Positions 22,605-35,780 are shown, counted from the stretch's first letter. The stretch: DNA of 64,000 bases from Lactuca virosa (GCA_928212115.1 CAKMRJ010003334.1:22382819-22446818), one strand, 5' to 3'. Translations and numbers: made by a program. Notes: generated by a model from the sequence alone, not told the origin.

Positions 22605-24270
22605 TTAGTGCTTCTGGTTTTACCAGTTATTCCATTGTGATTGGTTAGACTGAGATCGGATGTGAAAGAGTATGGGGTCAGAGGGCCATGTTGAATGAGT
22701 TTCAATAGATCTTAGCTTGAGATGGAAATCGAGTTAGTTTCCAAGGGATTTTTTGTGAGATGCCAGTTGGAGTCGCAAGACTCAGGGGTGAGTAGAAGAT
22801 GGTGATTTATGGAGGATTACGGTCTGAATTGAGCAATCGGCCGATAGAGGAGATGTCACTTTCTGTGACAAGAGTAGTGTTATTTCCGTTTTCTGCGAGA
22901 AGCAGAAGAGATATTGAGACTTTCGGTTTCTGAGCTTGAAGGTAAACCCGGTGGGGTAGCATGGTTGCGATCTTTCAATCACCCGAGTATCTAGGCAGTA
23001 TGACTGCCGCAAGGTAATATTATAGTATGAGAGGGTCATCAGTGATGACTGAGATGGCCAAGGACAAGGGTATACCCTATTTGAGGATAGTAGGGCATAT
23101 GTTAGAAAAAGTGTCGGGTGATCAAGAGGAGTATATTGGGGCGGTGGCCCTCATTGTCTATGATGCATATCGAGTGTGGGAGTAAGGTTTCTGCTCTCTT
23201 AATAACTCTCATGATGATACGTTGGTTGGGGAGTCGAAGATTAGGAGTGTGATAGTTCATTAAATTTCAGACAAAGATTTATGACTACTACATGACAGTT
23301 GAGATGTCTGGTAGTGTGTCAGTATGAGATTTGAACGATGTGGGGAAACTGGTTGAGGAACCAGAAACGAGGTGTGTAATAGTGCATTATTTCCAGAGTG
23401 AGAGTCAGGACTGTGTCGGGACAGTTGGAGTATCCGGTGGTGTGTCGGTCTGAGACATTCAACGTGACTAGGGGCAGTCACGTTGGGAAGTTTTCGAGGA
23501 TTTTATCTGAGCTTCGGGATGTTTGGAGTTGCTATGTCCCTATCGGGAAGATCATCGTGAGTTCTGTGGTATTTTCCTAGAGTAGGTGTGATGTACCTAG
23601 TGAAACAGTCTGTAGAATGGATGGCTGGTGTGCCAAATGGTGATGGTTCGAGCCCTGAGTGGGGGAGAATCGGGTATTTTATTGAGGATATCAGAGAATT
23701 GTTCAACAGCGGTTAGAGGACTGGATATGGTGACCTACGGTATGGTTACGTGAGACCAGGATTATTGGTGGTTGAGGCGAGGTGCAGAGCGAAATAGTGC
23801 ATGTTGTACGTGATCAGGAATGGATGAGTATCCCCACGGCAGGTGGCCGTTGGTCAGAGACCTTGTGGTGGATATGAATTCTTCGAGGATGTAATGGTAA
23901 ATTCGAGGTGGTTGGCTCATAAGGATAGACTCGGCAGTTGAGAAGTTATGGATCAATGTATGGGTTGTTATATGCACTTTAAGAAGGGTAGAAGTTGATT
24001 GGGCAACCAACTTCAGGGTCGGTATGTGTATTCTTCCATGGGTTTTGAGCAATAGAGGAGGGAGTTTCGGATGGTCGTCAGCGTGTTCTGAGTCATTGAC
24101 GATTCATCCATGTTTCAATTGAGAGTTAGGATACTCCGAAGTTACGAGTTGTGTGAGATTCTGAAAGGATGTGTGGCTATATCTGAGTATGACGCCATAA
24201 CTAGGAGATCAGTGGCTGAGGCAAGACATCGTGAGGTAATGACCTGAGGATGAGATTGTGGGGCGATAAG
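22605..24270 (+). other. Element E non-coding internal segment
   Basis: No frame with known motifs. A diverged duplication of about 120 bases is visible: segments at about 23296-23345 and 23418-23470 share gacagttg..gtgtgtcgg..tgagac..ttcaacg. I recognise no function. Confidence 0.5.
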
Positions 24271-24462
24271 AGAGGGTGTTGTGATACTGCAGGGAGCCGT
24301 AGTACTCACTAGTCAGAGAGAGGGTGTTGTGATATTGTAGGGAGCCGTAGTACTTACTAGTCAGAGAGAGGGTGTTGTGATACTGCGGTGAGCCGTAATA
24401 CTCACCAGTCATTGGGGGAGTGTTGCGATACTACGGGGAGCCGTATTATTCGCTAGTCAGAG
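24271..24462 (+). repeat. 48-bp tandem repeat, four units
   Basis: Units carry ggtgttgtgatactgc, gggagccgtagtact and cactagtcagag. Starts are about 24271, 24319, 24367 and 24415. Period is exactly 48, so a minus-strand frame (24209-24412) stays open through it. The last unit is the most diverged. Confidence 0.9.
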
Positions 24463-25628
24463 CATGACGCAGAAGAGTTTTTAGGCTCGGGTAGCCTTAA
24501 TCTTTGAGTTTCGGGAACCTGGTGGTCGGACCAGGGGCGAGACTGGGGTCTCCATAATGGTCGGGAATCATTATATTTCGAGTTAGGCTGTGGAGACCGA
24601 AGTCGGTAGGAATCAGAGAAGTGATGTACGCGTGGGTTGCGGGTCATGGGTCGCGAGTTGAGTGTTTCGTTGGGACTAGTGGTTCCAATTCTGTGCCGGA
24701 CCAGAATCTGGAGTTGAGTTCTATTTTAGTAGTGTATTGAGTAGGCGGAAAGAGATTCCAGATTCAGAGATGAATTTCATTTTGAAGGGGGTATTGATTT
24801 CATCTGGTGTCTTAGACCTGAGTGGGTCAATTCGTTGGTATGGTAAAACCGCGAGACGCATGGAACTAATGAGTAGTAGACGACAGAGGTCGAGGGTGAG
24901 ACGACTTCCGTATTCGTTTGAGGTAAAGCGAACTTTGTGACTTGTGTGTGTCACACTGGGCCGAGATAGTTCTTGTGAAAAGGAAGTAGGCGAGACGTTT
25001 TGGGACATGAAATGGGTAACCTTTGGCGGTTCAGCTACTGGGTCGGGAGATGACCTGGTGCCCAGTTTTAAGAGGGGAGCTGAGGTTTATGTTTGTTAGA
25101 TGTCGGAGGACGCTTCTGAACAAGCATGATCATTATTTGTGTCTGAGGTCAGGATGTTGAGGATTCGTTGTTCAGATGAGTTTTGATTGCAGTACAGTGG
25201 ATGGGTCCCTGGTGTGATGAGATCTTTTCATTCCTTAGTATATGATCTGGATTGTTTATCAAGTCTGGGATGAGTGATCGGTAGCCAGTATTGGGCATGG
25301 ACTTGTTTTTATCGGTCCCAACTAGAGAATCGGAGGAGCAATGAGTTATCGGGGTTTGTTATTCGAGGAACGAATAAACGTGGTGATATCTTGAGAGGGC
25401 GGTCTGGCGGTGTGGCAGGCTACTAGATTTTCCAGATTCTGGAGAGTCAGAAGGGGTAGCGTAGTGGCGGATGGGTCTGTCCTTTTTCCGGGGGGAGTCC
25501 CTGTATGGATTCAGGTGTCCAGAGAGGAAGATAGTTGTGTGGTATGAGATCCTTTCGATGGTGCTGTTCGGTTATTTGAGTAGATCTATATGTTGTCGAG
25601 GAGCGATTTCGAGGGCGAAATCTAATTC
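24463..25628 (+). other. Element E non-coding 3' internal segment
   Basis: No recognisable gag or pol motif. The 3' edge (gatttcgagggcgaaatctaa) matches the pre-PPT stretch of B and A (cttcgagggagaagtctaa in B), which in those elements holds the end of the pol frame. Confidence 0.5.
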
Positions 25629-25642
25629 AAGTGGGGGAGAAT
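25629..25642 (+). other. Polypurine tract of element E
   Basis: AAGTGGGGGAGAAT lies directly before TGTAACATCCC, the same tract as in B and A. Confidence 0.85.
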
Positions 25643-26995
25643 TGTAACATCCCGATTTTCAGGGATATTAATGTGTATGTTGATCTGGAGATTGAAGGAG
25701 AGACTCGACGAGTTGAGGGTCCAACTCGCCGAGTCGAGTCGAGTTGCTTGCGTGGATTTAATGAATGGACTCGACGAGTCAGAGGAGGGACTCGGCGAGT
25801 AGGTGCTGGGCAGAGAAACCCTAATTTCCCGGGTTTAGGACCTATTTAAAGGCACTTATGGCCTCCTATTGCGGCCATACTTTCCAGAGAGCAACCATAA
25901 AGAGCCTTGAGCGTGCAAAGTGAGAGAGAAAGCTATCTTGAGCAAGTTGGTGTGATTTTGTAAGAAAGAAGAAGGTTCAAGCTAAAAGGGACGGCCAGAG
26001 AAGATTGTGGATCTGAGTTATTCAAGCAAGGAGCTTCAGTTGGAGGTATCAATTCGAAACCTTTCTTCCTTATAGTGTAGATCTCATCTCTTGAGGATTA
26101 GGTCTTGAATTACCTTCTTGATGGGGTTTTGAGTGCATCAAACCCCTTTCTGTGGGTTTGTACTATAGATCTGGACCTTGTTAGGTCCAGAGAGTCCGAA
26201 AGTGTGAAGCCATTGTTGTGCAACCATAGAGCTTTGAAGCTAGGAAGCATTAATGGAGTTTTAATGGTATATAAATCAATATACACCATGCATGGACACC
26301 AAGATCGAAGCTTTATGTGTCCACTGAGCCTTAAGAGGACAGATCTAGTGTTTGGAGTGTTAGATCTGTTTTGTATTGTCTGATTGAGCTTTGGGTCTGA
26401 ATGAACTCGCCGAGTCAATGAGCCGACTCGACGAGTTGATTAGGGTTTGTCCCGTAGAGATGAATCATGCGATCACTCGACGAGTTGGGAGTCAACTCGA
26501 CGAGCTGAGTCAACCTTCACAAGACTTCTGTGGAAAACGATGGGACTCGACGAGTCACAAGGGTGCACTCGGTGAGTCAGGTCAAATATGGACTGTTGAC
26601 TTTAGGGTTTAGTCAGCGTGAGTAATGGAGACCATGGAGGGGTAAAATGGTCTTTTATCCACTTCAAGAGCTAGACAGAGAAAGAGGGTAGCCTTTGGAA
26701 TAGGCGAGTATTAGCCTCGAGTAGCTAGTATGTGTATGTGGTATTTTGGGGAACTCACTAAGCTTCGTGCTTACCGTGTTATGTGTTATGTGTTTCAGGT
26801 TTATCAGGATCGCGGGAAGGCACCGACTTGATTATACACACCAGTGGAAGAGTTATGTTTTGAGGATCCTGGAGTTGAATCAAACAATTATGGAGTTGTG
26901 ATTTGTAAAGTAAACAAATGAGATTTTCGTGAAATGTGTTTTGAGAATTATGCGATTTTAAATGAAAAATGTGTTCGAAAATTTACGTCGTTACA
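25643..26995 (+). repeat. Element E 3' LTR with internal deletion
   Basis: It matches the 5' LTR except for a missing stretch equal to about 20530-20980 of the 5' copy. That stretch holds the GGACC..GGTCC array. Junction at about 26711 has only a 2-3 base microhomology. Palindromes are better preserved than in the 5' LTR (for example GGACTCGACGAGTC near 25767). Confidence 0.9.
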
Positions 26996-27000
26996 ACCGG

Positions 27001-29163
27001 CACACTAACATGGACTTGTGAGAATGGCAAAAGGTCTAAACATTATGATTACAGAATCCCTCTTCATAATTGTTTAGACACACATGTGGGCTATCTAAGG
27101 AAAGGTGTATGATTTTGATAAAGTGTTATCAAAGCATCTCGTATCAAGAATCTGAACTTTGGTAAAGAAAGTCAATAAAGTATTGATTGCTAGAAGTCCA
27201 GTTGATTCCTGGATACATGTCAAAGCTAGTGGGAGCATAAGTGTTATGCTAGTAACATAATAATCATTATGCTAGTAGGAGAATGATTATTATGTTGCAA
27301 GTTAGCAATGTTAATTATAGAAAACAAAATTTTCAATTCGCTTTGAAAAATTGTTTTGCTATAATTAAGGGAGAGGATTTTATACTTCATTCCAATTCTA
27401 AAAGCTTAGATTGAGATTTTAATCAACTTTAGTCAAGGATATATATGAATGTTATGTTGGAATGGTTCAACATAAGGAAATTCTATATATGTTGCGTTCT
27501 CAAAAATTTGATTATGATTACAGCATACCTCTTCATAGTTTGAATTTTGAGAACATGACAAATAAAAATTTTTATAGCATGAATCAGGTCCCATATACTT
27601 CGGGTATAGGATCGATTACATGTGCTATAATATTTATCCATTCTAAATTTTCCAAATGCCTAGGGCATTAATAGGGGAAAAAGGAATAGAACTGGATTTG
27701 ACTAAAATGATTAAGCAATTGTCGAGGACAATCTGAGGTTTGCCAAAGATTGGTTGCTCATGGACAATTGGAAGTATATAGATAGGACCATATTGACATA
27801 TTCTGAAAGGAGGCAACTCTTGTTCAGAAGTGATAGTTAAAATGGGAATATGGAATTGTCTCCATAAGTGGAAGTTATTCTTTGAATCTGTGTAAGATTA
27901 GAGAACTTAATGCAAGAAGGGTGTTCAAAGGAATGTACTTTGAATGTGAGACTCCGTTTCCATGGAATTTCACTCCATTGGAATACTTTGTAATGTTTGT
28001 TGCCAAGTCTTTGTGACTTGGGCATAGTCATTATAAGGGGATCATTGCATATAAGTTTAGATTCTAACAGATTACGGTAAATGGCAAGAATTTGGTATTC
28101 TTACATTTACAAAGTAAGGATTGGGATTGTGAAATGAGCATCATGGAAATATTGTCAATCAATCTGTTTCACAAAGTAAAGATCATAGAAAAACATAGTG
28201 TGCATACTTGGAGTATGGAATAGCTAGTGTTTGGACAAACATAGTGTGCATGCTTTGAGCATGGGATGACTATTGTTTTAATTCAAGTATTAAGTTGATG
28301 AATCGAAACATTGAATAATGAGTAATCAATATGGCGCTTAGATAAAAGGTGTTTTTATTTACTCTCAAAGTGTTGGGGCCATATAGGATTAGTATTATTC
28401 TTGTGTTTCACTTTGCATGTATTGACTTCCAGAATAACTAGGTCGTTCTTCCTGAATGACTAAGTTATTCAAACCATCCACAGTCGGTCATATGTTGGAA
28501 GTAGATATGAATCAAGACTGTCATGAAGCTGGTTTGTAGATGTCCAAGGTAGTGGACATAGCAAGAGTTGCTGCAACATTCATGACTGCTCATAAGTTCT
28601 GAGTATTGGATTAAACCCACGCTCATTTGACTCACTTCATGGATTTTATCACGAGTGATCATGAGACGATAATATCTTATATTCTTCAAACCGAGAGATA
28701 TGAGTTGTTGACTATGAGTTGGTTATACATTGATTGCACGAAAACGCATTGGTAACTCGATGTTATAAAACGTGCTTTTGTGTATGATTCAACAAGTAGT
28801 TAGTACAAGCATATGAGTCAAAGTTTATCCATTCCTTTTACCCGTAAAGGGATAAAAGCGATATTTGTGGGCCCCTCGATGATTTAGTGATGACACCCTA
28901 AGTGCTTGGCCAAGCCTGGACTGATTTTATTTGTTCAATTAGTCGGTCGTCATAAATCAGAAATCGGGAAACAACAAATGGACAGAGAGAATGACTATAA
29001 TCCATGTATCAGTCCATATGATATCTAGAATGGAGGAATATATGATCCCTTATCTAATGGACGCATCATTGATTCGTTCAGAGTTTGACAGCGGCTTTTA
29101 AGAGCTACGATTGCTAGTCGGGTTATGAAGTCGTACTTGCAATAATAGTTATTAGACTTATTC
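27001..29163 (+). other. Element D non-coding internal segment, right of E
   Basis: Continues D after E and aligns with F at 42800-44910. AT-rich and stop-rich in all frames, with no copia pol motif. A conserved stretch near the 3' end (cgaaaacgcattggtaactcg, about 28740) is shared with F. Confidence 0.6.
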
Positions 29164-29174
29164 AAGTGGGAGAC
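29164..29174 (+). other. Polypurine tract of element D
   Basis: AAGTGGGAGAC directly precedes TGTTGG of the 3' LTR. The same tract occurs in F (44911-44922). Confidence 0.75.
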
Positions 29175-29949
29175 TGTTGGATTAGTGTCTAAGTCCATAA
29201 ATATAATTGGTATATACTTGACCCGACCCGACATGGTCCATTTGGGTTGCATGGCATCAGGACATTTGGATAGACCTTTTGTGAGAAAAGGATATTTGTG
29301 ACATAATAATATATTATAAGTTCTAATATATTAATATGAAATCATATTATTTAATTAATATTGATCAAGAATTAATTTGGAATTAATTTAGTGATAAAAA
29401 AGAGACTAATTAAATATATGGGGATTGATTGTGTAAATCATTCATTCTTATATATGTGGGCTTATGATCCATGATTCCTTATGTTGGGTTTAACCCATGT
29501 GGTGACCTATGGATACTCCATGGAGGTTAAAACCCATGGAGCATAAGGAATGGGTAAAGTCATGGGTTACATGGTGTAACCCTAATGTGCACACTATATA
29601 AAGACCCCATTGGTTTGTGAAATTGGCACTAGTGAATACACAAGAGGGCAAGCCGATTTCAAAGAGTCGAGTATCTGTTCTCATGGTTATTCCATATGTT
29701 CATGATGTTGTGTGAACCATTTGAGGTGTCACACTTGAGGCACTAGGCTCTTAAGCTCCATAGAATCAAGCTACAACAAAGAGGTATGTATTCTATCTAG
29801 TTTTGTTATCCTAGTACATATGATTGTATGCTAGGTAGGGTAATACCTTGGAAAATTGATATTTGCATGTATAATAGAGAAAACATAGATCCAAGGTATT
29901 TAGGGTTGCATGTACACCTTAGGAGTGTTAGACTGCTGAAAACCCAACA
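29175..29949 (+). repeat. Element D 3' LTR
   Basis: TGTTGG to CCAACA, followed by the TSD ataac. It pairs with 14636-15411. Confidence 0.92.
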
Positions 29950-29954
29950 ATAAC

Positions 29955-30597
29955 AACTCATAAATTTGGTACTAAGAATATACGATTAATGTATGAATGG
30001 TAATAACTTTAATTAGTTTTAGTATAAAGTAACAGAACTACTATACATATTAAAGTTTTCAGAGCTTTCCGAACTTACTATACATATTGGTGATAACCTG
30101 GGTTTTTCATGTAAAAAAGAGGTTTCTTATTAAATCAAACAATGCACAACACATTCAATGGTAACTAGACATATAAACTATTACGATATGAGATTCAGTA
30201 ACCAAATACACATGTTAGAAAATAATGGGTTTTCTTGCAAGCATACGAATACATTCATTGATTCATTAACCGATTTTCCTCTCAAAAACATGCTTATGAA
30301 CTCACTAGCTTTATGTTGATACTCTTTCAAAACTGCTTGTATTCTCAGGAAATCAGTAGATAGGTACCTCCTGGAGTTTTGAGAAGACGGAGCGTATAGA
30401 GTCACGTTTTTTTTCTTTTGATTATAATTTTGATGTATAAAAGCAAGAATCAAATAGATGTAAAAAAACCCTTTTCATATATGTATTCAATGTAATGGTT
30501 GTGTTTACTTTAATTACTATGATGCAATTGTTGTGATACTATACATGAAGTCATCCACCCCCGAACGTTTCTGCCGTTCCGGTTTGGGGGTGTGACA
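29955..30597 (+). repeat. Element C 5' LTR, right part
   Basis: It continues C's LTR after D, matching 37350-37989, and ends GTGTGACA against the PBS. Confidence 0.9.
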
Positions 30598-31209
30598 GAT
30601 TGGTATCAGAGCTCTTGTTTATAGTGAAATAAGTATACCGAACCTTACATGGTATACAACTATAAACACTAAGGGGCCGAAGTTCTCTGAACTAAAACTA
30701 TACTTTTAAAATATAAGTATTTTATAAAAAGTATACAAGTATACATAAGTACCAGAAACAATATCATAAGTAGAACAAAACAAAAGTATTTGGATGTTGG
30801 ACACTGTGGTTAAACCTGGATAGTTATGTAATCATGTCTGGGATCAATATAGCCTGATCAACTATATTTATTTGAGACATGACCAACATGTGTCTGGGAG
30901 TGATCATGGTGTTGCAACAAGGCTTAAACTTACCAAGCTATATACATCAAGATATCGATAGAACAGAGCATACAACTTAAAATACTATAGGAGTATTTTA
31001 GCTAGAGCCGAATACAGTATAGAGATTCATTCCAAGTGTTGCTACTTATTCCTTTCTAGCGATAGTTTACTTGCATTAGTAACCATTCTCTGTTTATCGC
31101 TTAGTAGAACACTTTATCTATCAGGATGAGATATATCTTGTTTCATATCTCTTGATTTAAGATCTAGGGGACTTACCATCCTCTTCTTCCTGATTATTTT
31201 TAGAAAAAG
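30598..31209 (+). other. Element C PBS and leader
   Basis: PBS TTGGTATCAGAGC starts at 30600. The non-coding leader ends with a long pyrimidine run and TATTTTTAG (AG at 31202-31203), six bases before the gag ATG. This is a good splice-acceptor shape. I see no clear donor about 100 bases upstream, though GTAACC near 31079 is possible. Confidence 0.65.
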
Positions 31210-33102
31210 ATGCCTCCCATAAAGAGACCTAGCAGAAAGAACAATGACCCTCCGCCGCCACCACCTCCTCAGTTCGATCCTGCCATGTTCCAGGCAGCAG
31301 TTACAGCCGACGTGACTGCAGTAATGGCGCAAATAAACCCCGGTGGGGCTAGCGGATCCGGAGATGGTACTCATCCCCAAAATCTCGGCGATCAGGGACA
31401 TCAAAAGGATTGTTCCTATAAGGACTTCATGAACGCGAAACCCAAACCCTTCGAAGGCAATGGAGGAGTCATTGACTTAACCCGATGGTTCGAGAAGATC
31501 GAATCCATTTTTGAAATTTGTGTTTGTTCCGAGGCAAACAAGCTGAAGTTCGCCGCCTGCACCTTCACCAACAAAGCACTGACCTGGTGGAATGGTCAAG
31601 CCAAATCCCTAACCCTGCCAGTAGCGAATGCCATGGGTTGGGAGAGCTTAAAAGAACTCATGCTTGCTGAGTACTGCCCAAGGGGCGAGATGCAGAAGTT
31701 AGAGCACGAGCTCTGGAATCTGAAGATGAAAGGTTCCGACATTGCCACTTACACAGCTAGATTCTGCGATCTGGCTCTTCTCTGCCCGGGGATGGTCACC
31801 CCGGAAAGCAAGAAGATAGAAAGATACATTTGGGGATTGACGCCCCCAACACAAGGAAATGTCTTGGCTGCTAAGCCTACCACTTTTGACAGCGCCAAGT
31901 GTCTAGTGCAGACCCTGATAGATCACGGGGTTGATCTAGATGAAGTAACAGTCGCTCCCGAACCACCAAAGGAGAGTGGTGGGTAGAAGAAATTCTGGAA
32001 CAAACGAAAGGGCCAGTCTTCGCAGGAGCCCTCCAAGAAACAACAAATAGTGGTAGTCCACGCTGCTACTACTCCTGCTGTTGTTCCCACTACTCCAACA
32101 AATCCCAGTCGCTATGCTGGAAACCTACCTTTGTGCAACAAATGCAACTTCCATCATTTGGGAGTTTGTAGAGAAATGCAATGCAACAAATGTGGCAGGA
32201 AGGGGCATACAGCGCGATTCTGCAAGACACCAGCTCAACCGACCAACCAGGCTACTGAAGTGGGCGTGGGTCAGGCCTGTTATGGATGTGGGGAGGTTGG
32301 GCACTTCAAAAGAAATTTCCACAAGGCAACAACAGGTGGTAACACATGGAAGGTGCTGGCGATGGGCCAGGAGGAGGCAGTTGCTGATCCCACAGTTGTT
32401 ACGGGTATGTTCCTCCTCGACAACTCTTATGCATGCATTCATTTTGATTCTGGTGCGGAGAGAAGTTTTGTTAGTCATGCATTTAAACATCAACTCAAAC
32501 ATAAATCCCAACCTTTAACCAAAACATTTACCGTCGAGATGGCTAACGGAAAGAAAGAGAGCACTAACGACACATTCATAGGTTGTACCCTTACCCTAAA
32601 CGACCATTCTTTCCCCATCGATCTTATGCCAGTTTCCATAAAAAGCTTCGATATCATCATTGGTATGGATTGGTTGAGCCCCAATCGTGCCGATATCCTT
32701 TGTTACAAAAAATCCATCCGTCTCAATCTTCCCTCGGGCGAAACTCTCGTAGTTTACGGCGATAAACTCAGCTCAAACCTTCATATCATTTCACGTATCC
32801 AAGCCCAGAAATATCTGCGAAAGGAGTGCCATGTATTCCTAGCTCATGTCGTTAACGAAAAGCAAGAAGTGAAGGACCTCGAGAGCATCCCCGAAGTCTG
32901 CAACTTTCCTGATGTTTTTCCCGAAGATCTTCCAGGAATCCCTCCCGAGCGCCAAGTCGAGTTCCGTATCGACTTAATCCCCGGAGCTACTCCCGTAGCT
33001 AAATCCCCGTATCGTCTAGCGCCGGCAGAAATGCAAGAGTTATCCAGCCAGCTCAATGAGCTGCTCAACAAGGGATTCATAAGACCAAGTTCCTCACCCT
33101 AG
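31210..33102 (+). pseudogene. gag: Element C gag and protease (stop-interrupted)
   Basis: The frame starts MPPIKRPSRKN with a proline run. The gag domain has NAKPKPFEGNGGV, RWFEKIESIFE, ALTWWNGQAK and EYCPRGEMQKLEHELWNL. TAG at 31984-31986 breaks it, and the same frame resumes. Knuckles are CNKCNFHHLGVC, CNKCGRKGHTARFC and CYGCGEVGHFKRN followed by F where Cys is expected. Protease HFDSGAERSFVS has an intact DSG and no intron, and IIGMDWLSPNRADILC follows. The linker FPDVFPEDLPGIPPERQVEF leads into RT, where a W codon became TAG (33100-33102). Confidence 0.92.
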
Positions 33103-35740
33103 GGAGCCCCTATCTTATTCGTGATAAAGAAGGATGGATCCTTTCGGATGTGCATAGATTATCAAGAACTGAACAAGCTTACCATCAAGAACCATTATCC
33201 CCTACCCATAATCAACGACTCTTCGATCAACTTCAGGGAGCCAGTTACTTTTAGAAAATAGACTTAAGATCAGGGTACCATCAGTTGCGAGTTCATGAGA
33301 ATGATGTTTGCAAGACAGCATTCCGAACTCGTTATGGACATTACGAGATTGTAGTAATGCCCTTTGGTCAAACCAACGCACCGGCGGTATTCATGGATCT
33401 GATGAATCGGGTGTGCCGCCCTTTCCTAGACAAGTTTGTAATCGTGTTCATTGATGATATATTTGTCTACTCTCGGAGCGAGGAAGATCATAGACAACAC
33501 TTGAGACTAGTGTTAGAAACACCAAGGGAGGACAAACTCTATGCAAAGTTTTCAAAGTACGAATTCTGGATCAGAAAGGTAACTTTCCTTGGTCACGTGG
33601 TTAGTGAGGAAGGCATACACGTGGACCCTTCCAAGATCAAAGCGATTGAGAATTGGTCAGCACCAAAGACACCCACAGAAATCTGTCAATTCTTGGGCCT
33701 GGCTGGCTACTATCGCAGATTTATCTAGAATTTCTCCAGAATTGCTAAGCCTTTAACCACTCTGACACAGAAAGGTGTAACCTTTAGTTGGGGAGAAAAG
33801 CAAGACACTACGTTTCAAACATTGAAGCATGCCCTATGCAGTGCACCTATCTTGTCTCTGCCCGAAGGGACGGAAGACTTCGTTGTCTGCTGTGATGCAT
33901 CCAATCAGGGCCTAGGCTGTGTGCTTATGCAGCGAGGAAAGGTTATTGCCTATGCCTCGAGACAGCTGAAAACGCACGAGGTCAATTACATAACTCACGA
34001 TCTAGAGTTGGGAGCAGTGGTCTTTGCGTTAAAGATTTGGAGACATTATCTCTACAGAACCAAGTGCACTGTCTTCACCGACCATAAGAGCCTACAACAT
34101 ATCTTCGATCAGAAAGAGTTAAACATGAGACAGCGGCGATGGGTAGAGCTACTCAGTGATTACGAGTGCGAAATACGCTACCATCCCGGAAAGGCCAATG
34201 TGGTAGCGGATGCCCTTAGCCGAAAAGAGTATTCAGGTCGTAGAGTGAAGGCACTGACAATGACCATCCATTCCCATTTATCCGCTCAAATCGGAGAGGC
34301 TCAGCTGGAAGCCTTAAAACCAGAGAACATGTCGGATGAAGCCTTGAGAGGAATGGAAAATAAATTAGAGGTCAAGGGAGACGGAGTTTACTATTTCATG
34401 AACCGGATCTGGACCCCAAAGTACGGCGGTTACAGGGATGTTGTCATGAACGAAGCTCACAAGACTAGATACTCCATTCACCCAGGTTCAGATAAGATGT
34501 ATCTGGATCTCAAACAACTCTATTGGTGGCCGAACATGAAAGCAGAGATCGCTACCTTCGTGGGCAAGTGTCTGACTTGCGCCAAGGTGAAGGTGGAATA
34601 TCAAAAGCCCTCAGGTCTACTTCAGCAGCCCGAAATACCTGAGTGGAAGTGGGAAAGGATTACTATGGATTTCATCACTAAGTTTCCCAAGTCTCCGAGT
34701 GTGTACGACACCATCTGGGTAATTGCCGATCGACTAACTAAATCCGCCCACTTCCTGCCAATCAAAGAAAACTTAAAAATGGAGAGGTTGACACGAATCT
34801 ACATTCGAGATATAGTATGTCTGCATGGTGTACCTGTGTCCATTATCTCCGATAGGGATAGCAGGTTTACCTCGAGATTTTGGCAGTCACTGCAGAAGGC
34901 TCTTGGAGCTAAGCTGGATATAACCACAGCTTACCATCCACAGACAGATGGGCAGAGTGAGAGAACCATTCAAACATTGGAAGATATGTTGAGAGCATGC
35001 GTCATCGACTTCGACATGTCGTGGGACACTCATTTGCCCTTGGTCGAATTTTCCTACAACAACAGCTACCATACCAACATCAAAGTTGCACCGTTCGAAG
35101 CCCTCTATGGCCGTAAGTCCAGATCCCCTCTGTGCTGGGCTGAGGTGGGTGACACGCAGCTAGTCAAGGGTCAAGTCCCCGATAGCACTCTCACAGACCC
35201 AGAAATCATTCGAGAGACTACTAAAAAGATCATACAAATCCCGGAACGACTAAAAGCTTCAAGAGATAGACAAAAGAGCTACGCCGATAAGAGACGAAAA
35301 CCCTTGGAGTTCCAGGTTGGTGACCGTGTTCTTCTGAAGGTCTCACCCTGGAAAGGCATGATACGCTTTGGAAAGCATGGAAAGCTGAATCCGAGATACA
35401 TAGGACCATTCGAGATCCTCGCTAGGATCGGTCCCTAGCATACAAACTTCGCCTACCACGAGAACTTAGCAATGTACATCCCGTCTTTCACGTGTCGAAC
35501 CTAAAGAAGTGTCTGTCCGATGAGACACTTGTGATACCCCTCGATGAGATCGAACTAGACGACAGCTTACACTTCGTAGAGGAACCCGTAGAAATCATGG
35601 ATCGGGAAATCAAGCGAACGAAACAAAGTCGTATCTCGATAGTGAAGGTTCGCTGCAATGCCAAGCGGGGACCTGAATTCACTTGGGAGGGCGAAGATTC
35701 AATGAAACAGAAGTACCCTCATCTATTTCCGATTCCATGA
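33103..35740 (+). pseudogene. Element C reverse transcriptase, RNase H, integrase and chromodomain-like tail
   Basis: A 1-nt indel near 33215-33225 and a TAG in YF*KIDLRSGYHQL break early RT. From 33285 one frame carries TRYGHYE, MPFGQTNAPAVFMD and the FIDDIFVYS active site, with TAG at 33726-33728. A 538-residue stretch (33822-35438) follows with RNase H (CCDASNQGLGCVLMQ, YASRQLK, FTDHKSLQ, HPGKANVVADALSR) and integrase (EAH, SIHPG, CLTCAKVK; MDFITKFPKS; ISDRDSRFTSRFW; HPQTDGQSERTIQTLEDMLR). A 1-nt loss near 35433 shifts to the last frame, 35492-35740, with a chromodomain-like VEEPVEIMDRE...FTWEGED..KYPHLF. Confidence 0.92.
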
Positions 35741-35780
35741 TTTGTATTCAGTGTTTGAATTTCGGGACGAACTTCCCTCT

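Larger units (their letters stand above)
19435..26995 (+). mobile_element. Element E: gypsy-type element without coding (LARD-like), inserted in D
   Basis: 5' LTR is 19435-21258, 3' LTR 25643-26995. TSD accgg is exact (19430-19434 and 26996-27000). LTR ends, PBS, the beginning of the leader and the PPT (25629-25642) resemble those of B. The 4.4-kb internal part has no gag or pol motif and instead carries tandem repeats. This is the pattern of a large retrotransposon derivative moved in trans, presumably by a B-like relative. Confidence 0.88.
14636..29949 (+). mobile_element. Element D: copia-type, probably non-autonomous LTR retrotransposon
   Basis: LTRs are 14636-15411 and 29175-29949, about 775 bp each, with ends TGTTGG (TATTGG on the left) and CCAACA. 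TSD ataac is exact (14631-14635 and 29950-29954). PBS is at 15413, PPT 29164-29174. The internal part is about 6.2 kb once E is removed, with only a decayed gag/zinc-knuckle trace and no recognisable pol. I count about 27 LTR differences by eye, near 3.5%. F is a second member of the same family. Confidence 0.9.

Noticed and set aside
22085..22705. Overlapping minus-strand open frames of 130-206 codons in all three frames
   Set aside because: Produced by the 44-bp tandem repeat, which lacks stops; no domain, no start context, and the frames simply repeat the same words.
31114..31404. Minus-strand frame overlapping C gag start
   Set aside because: Shadow of the proline-rich gag N-terminus on the other strand.
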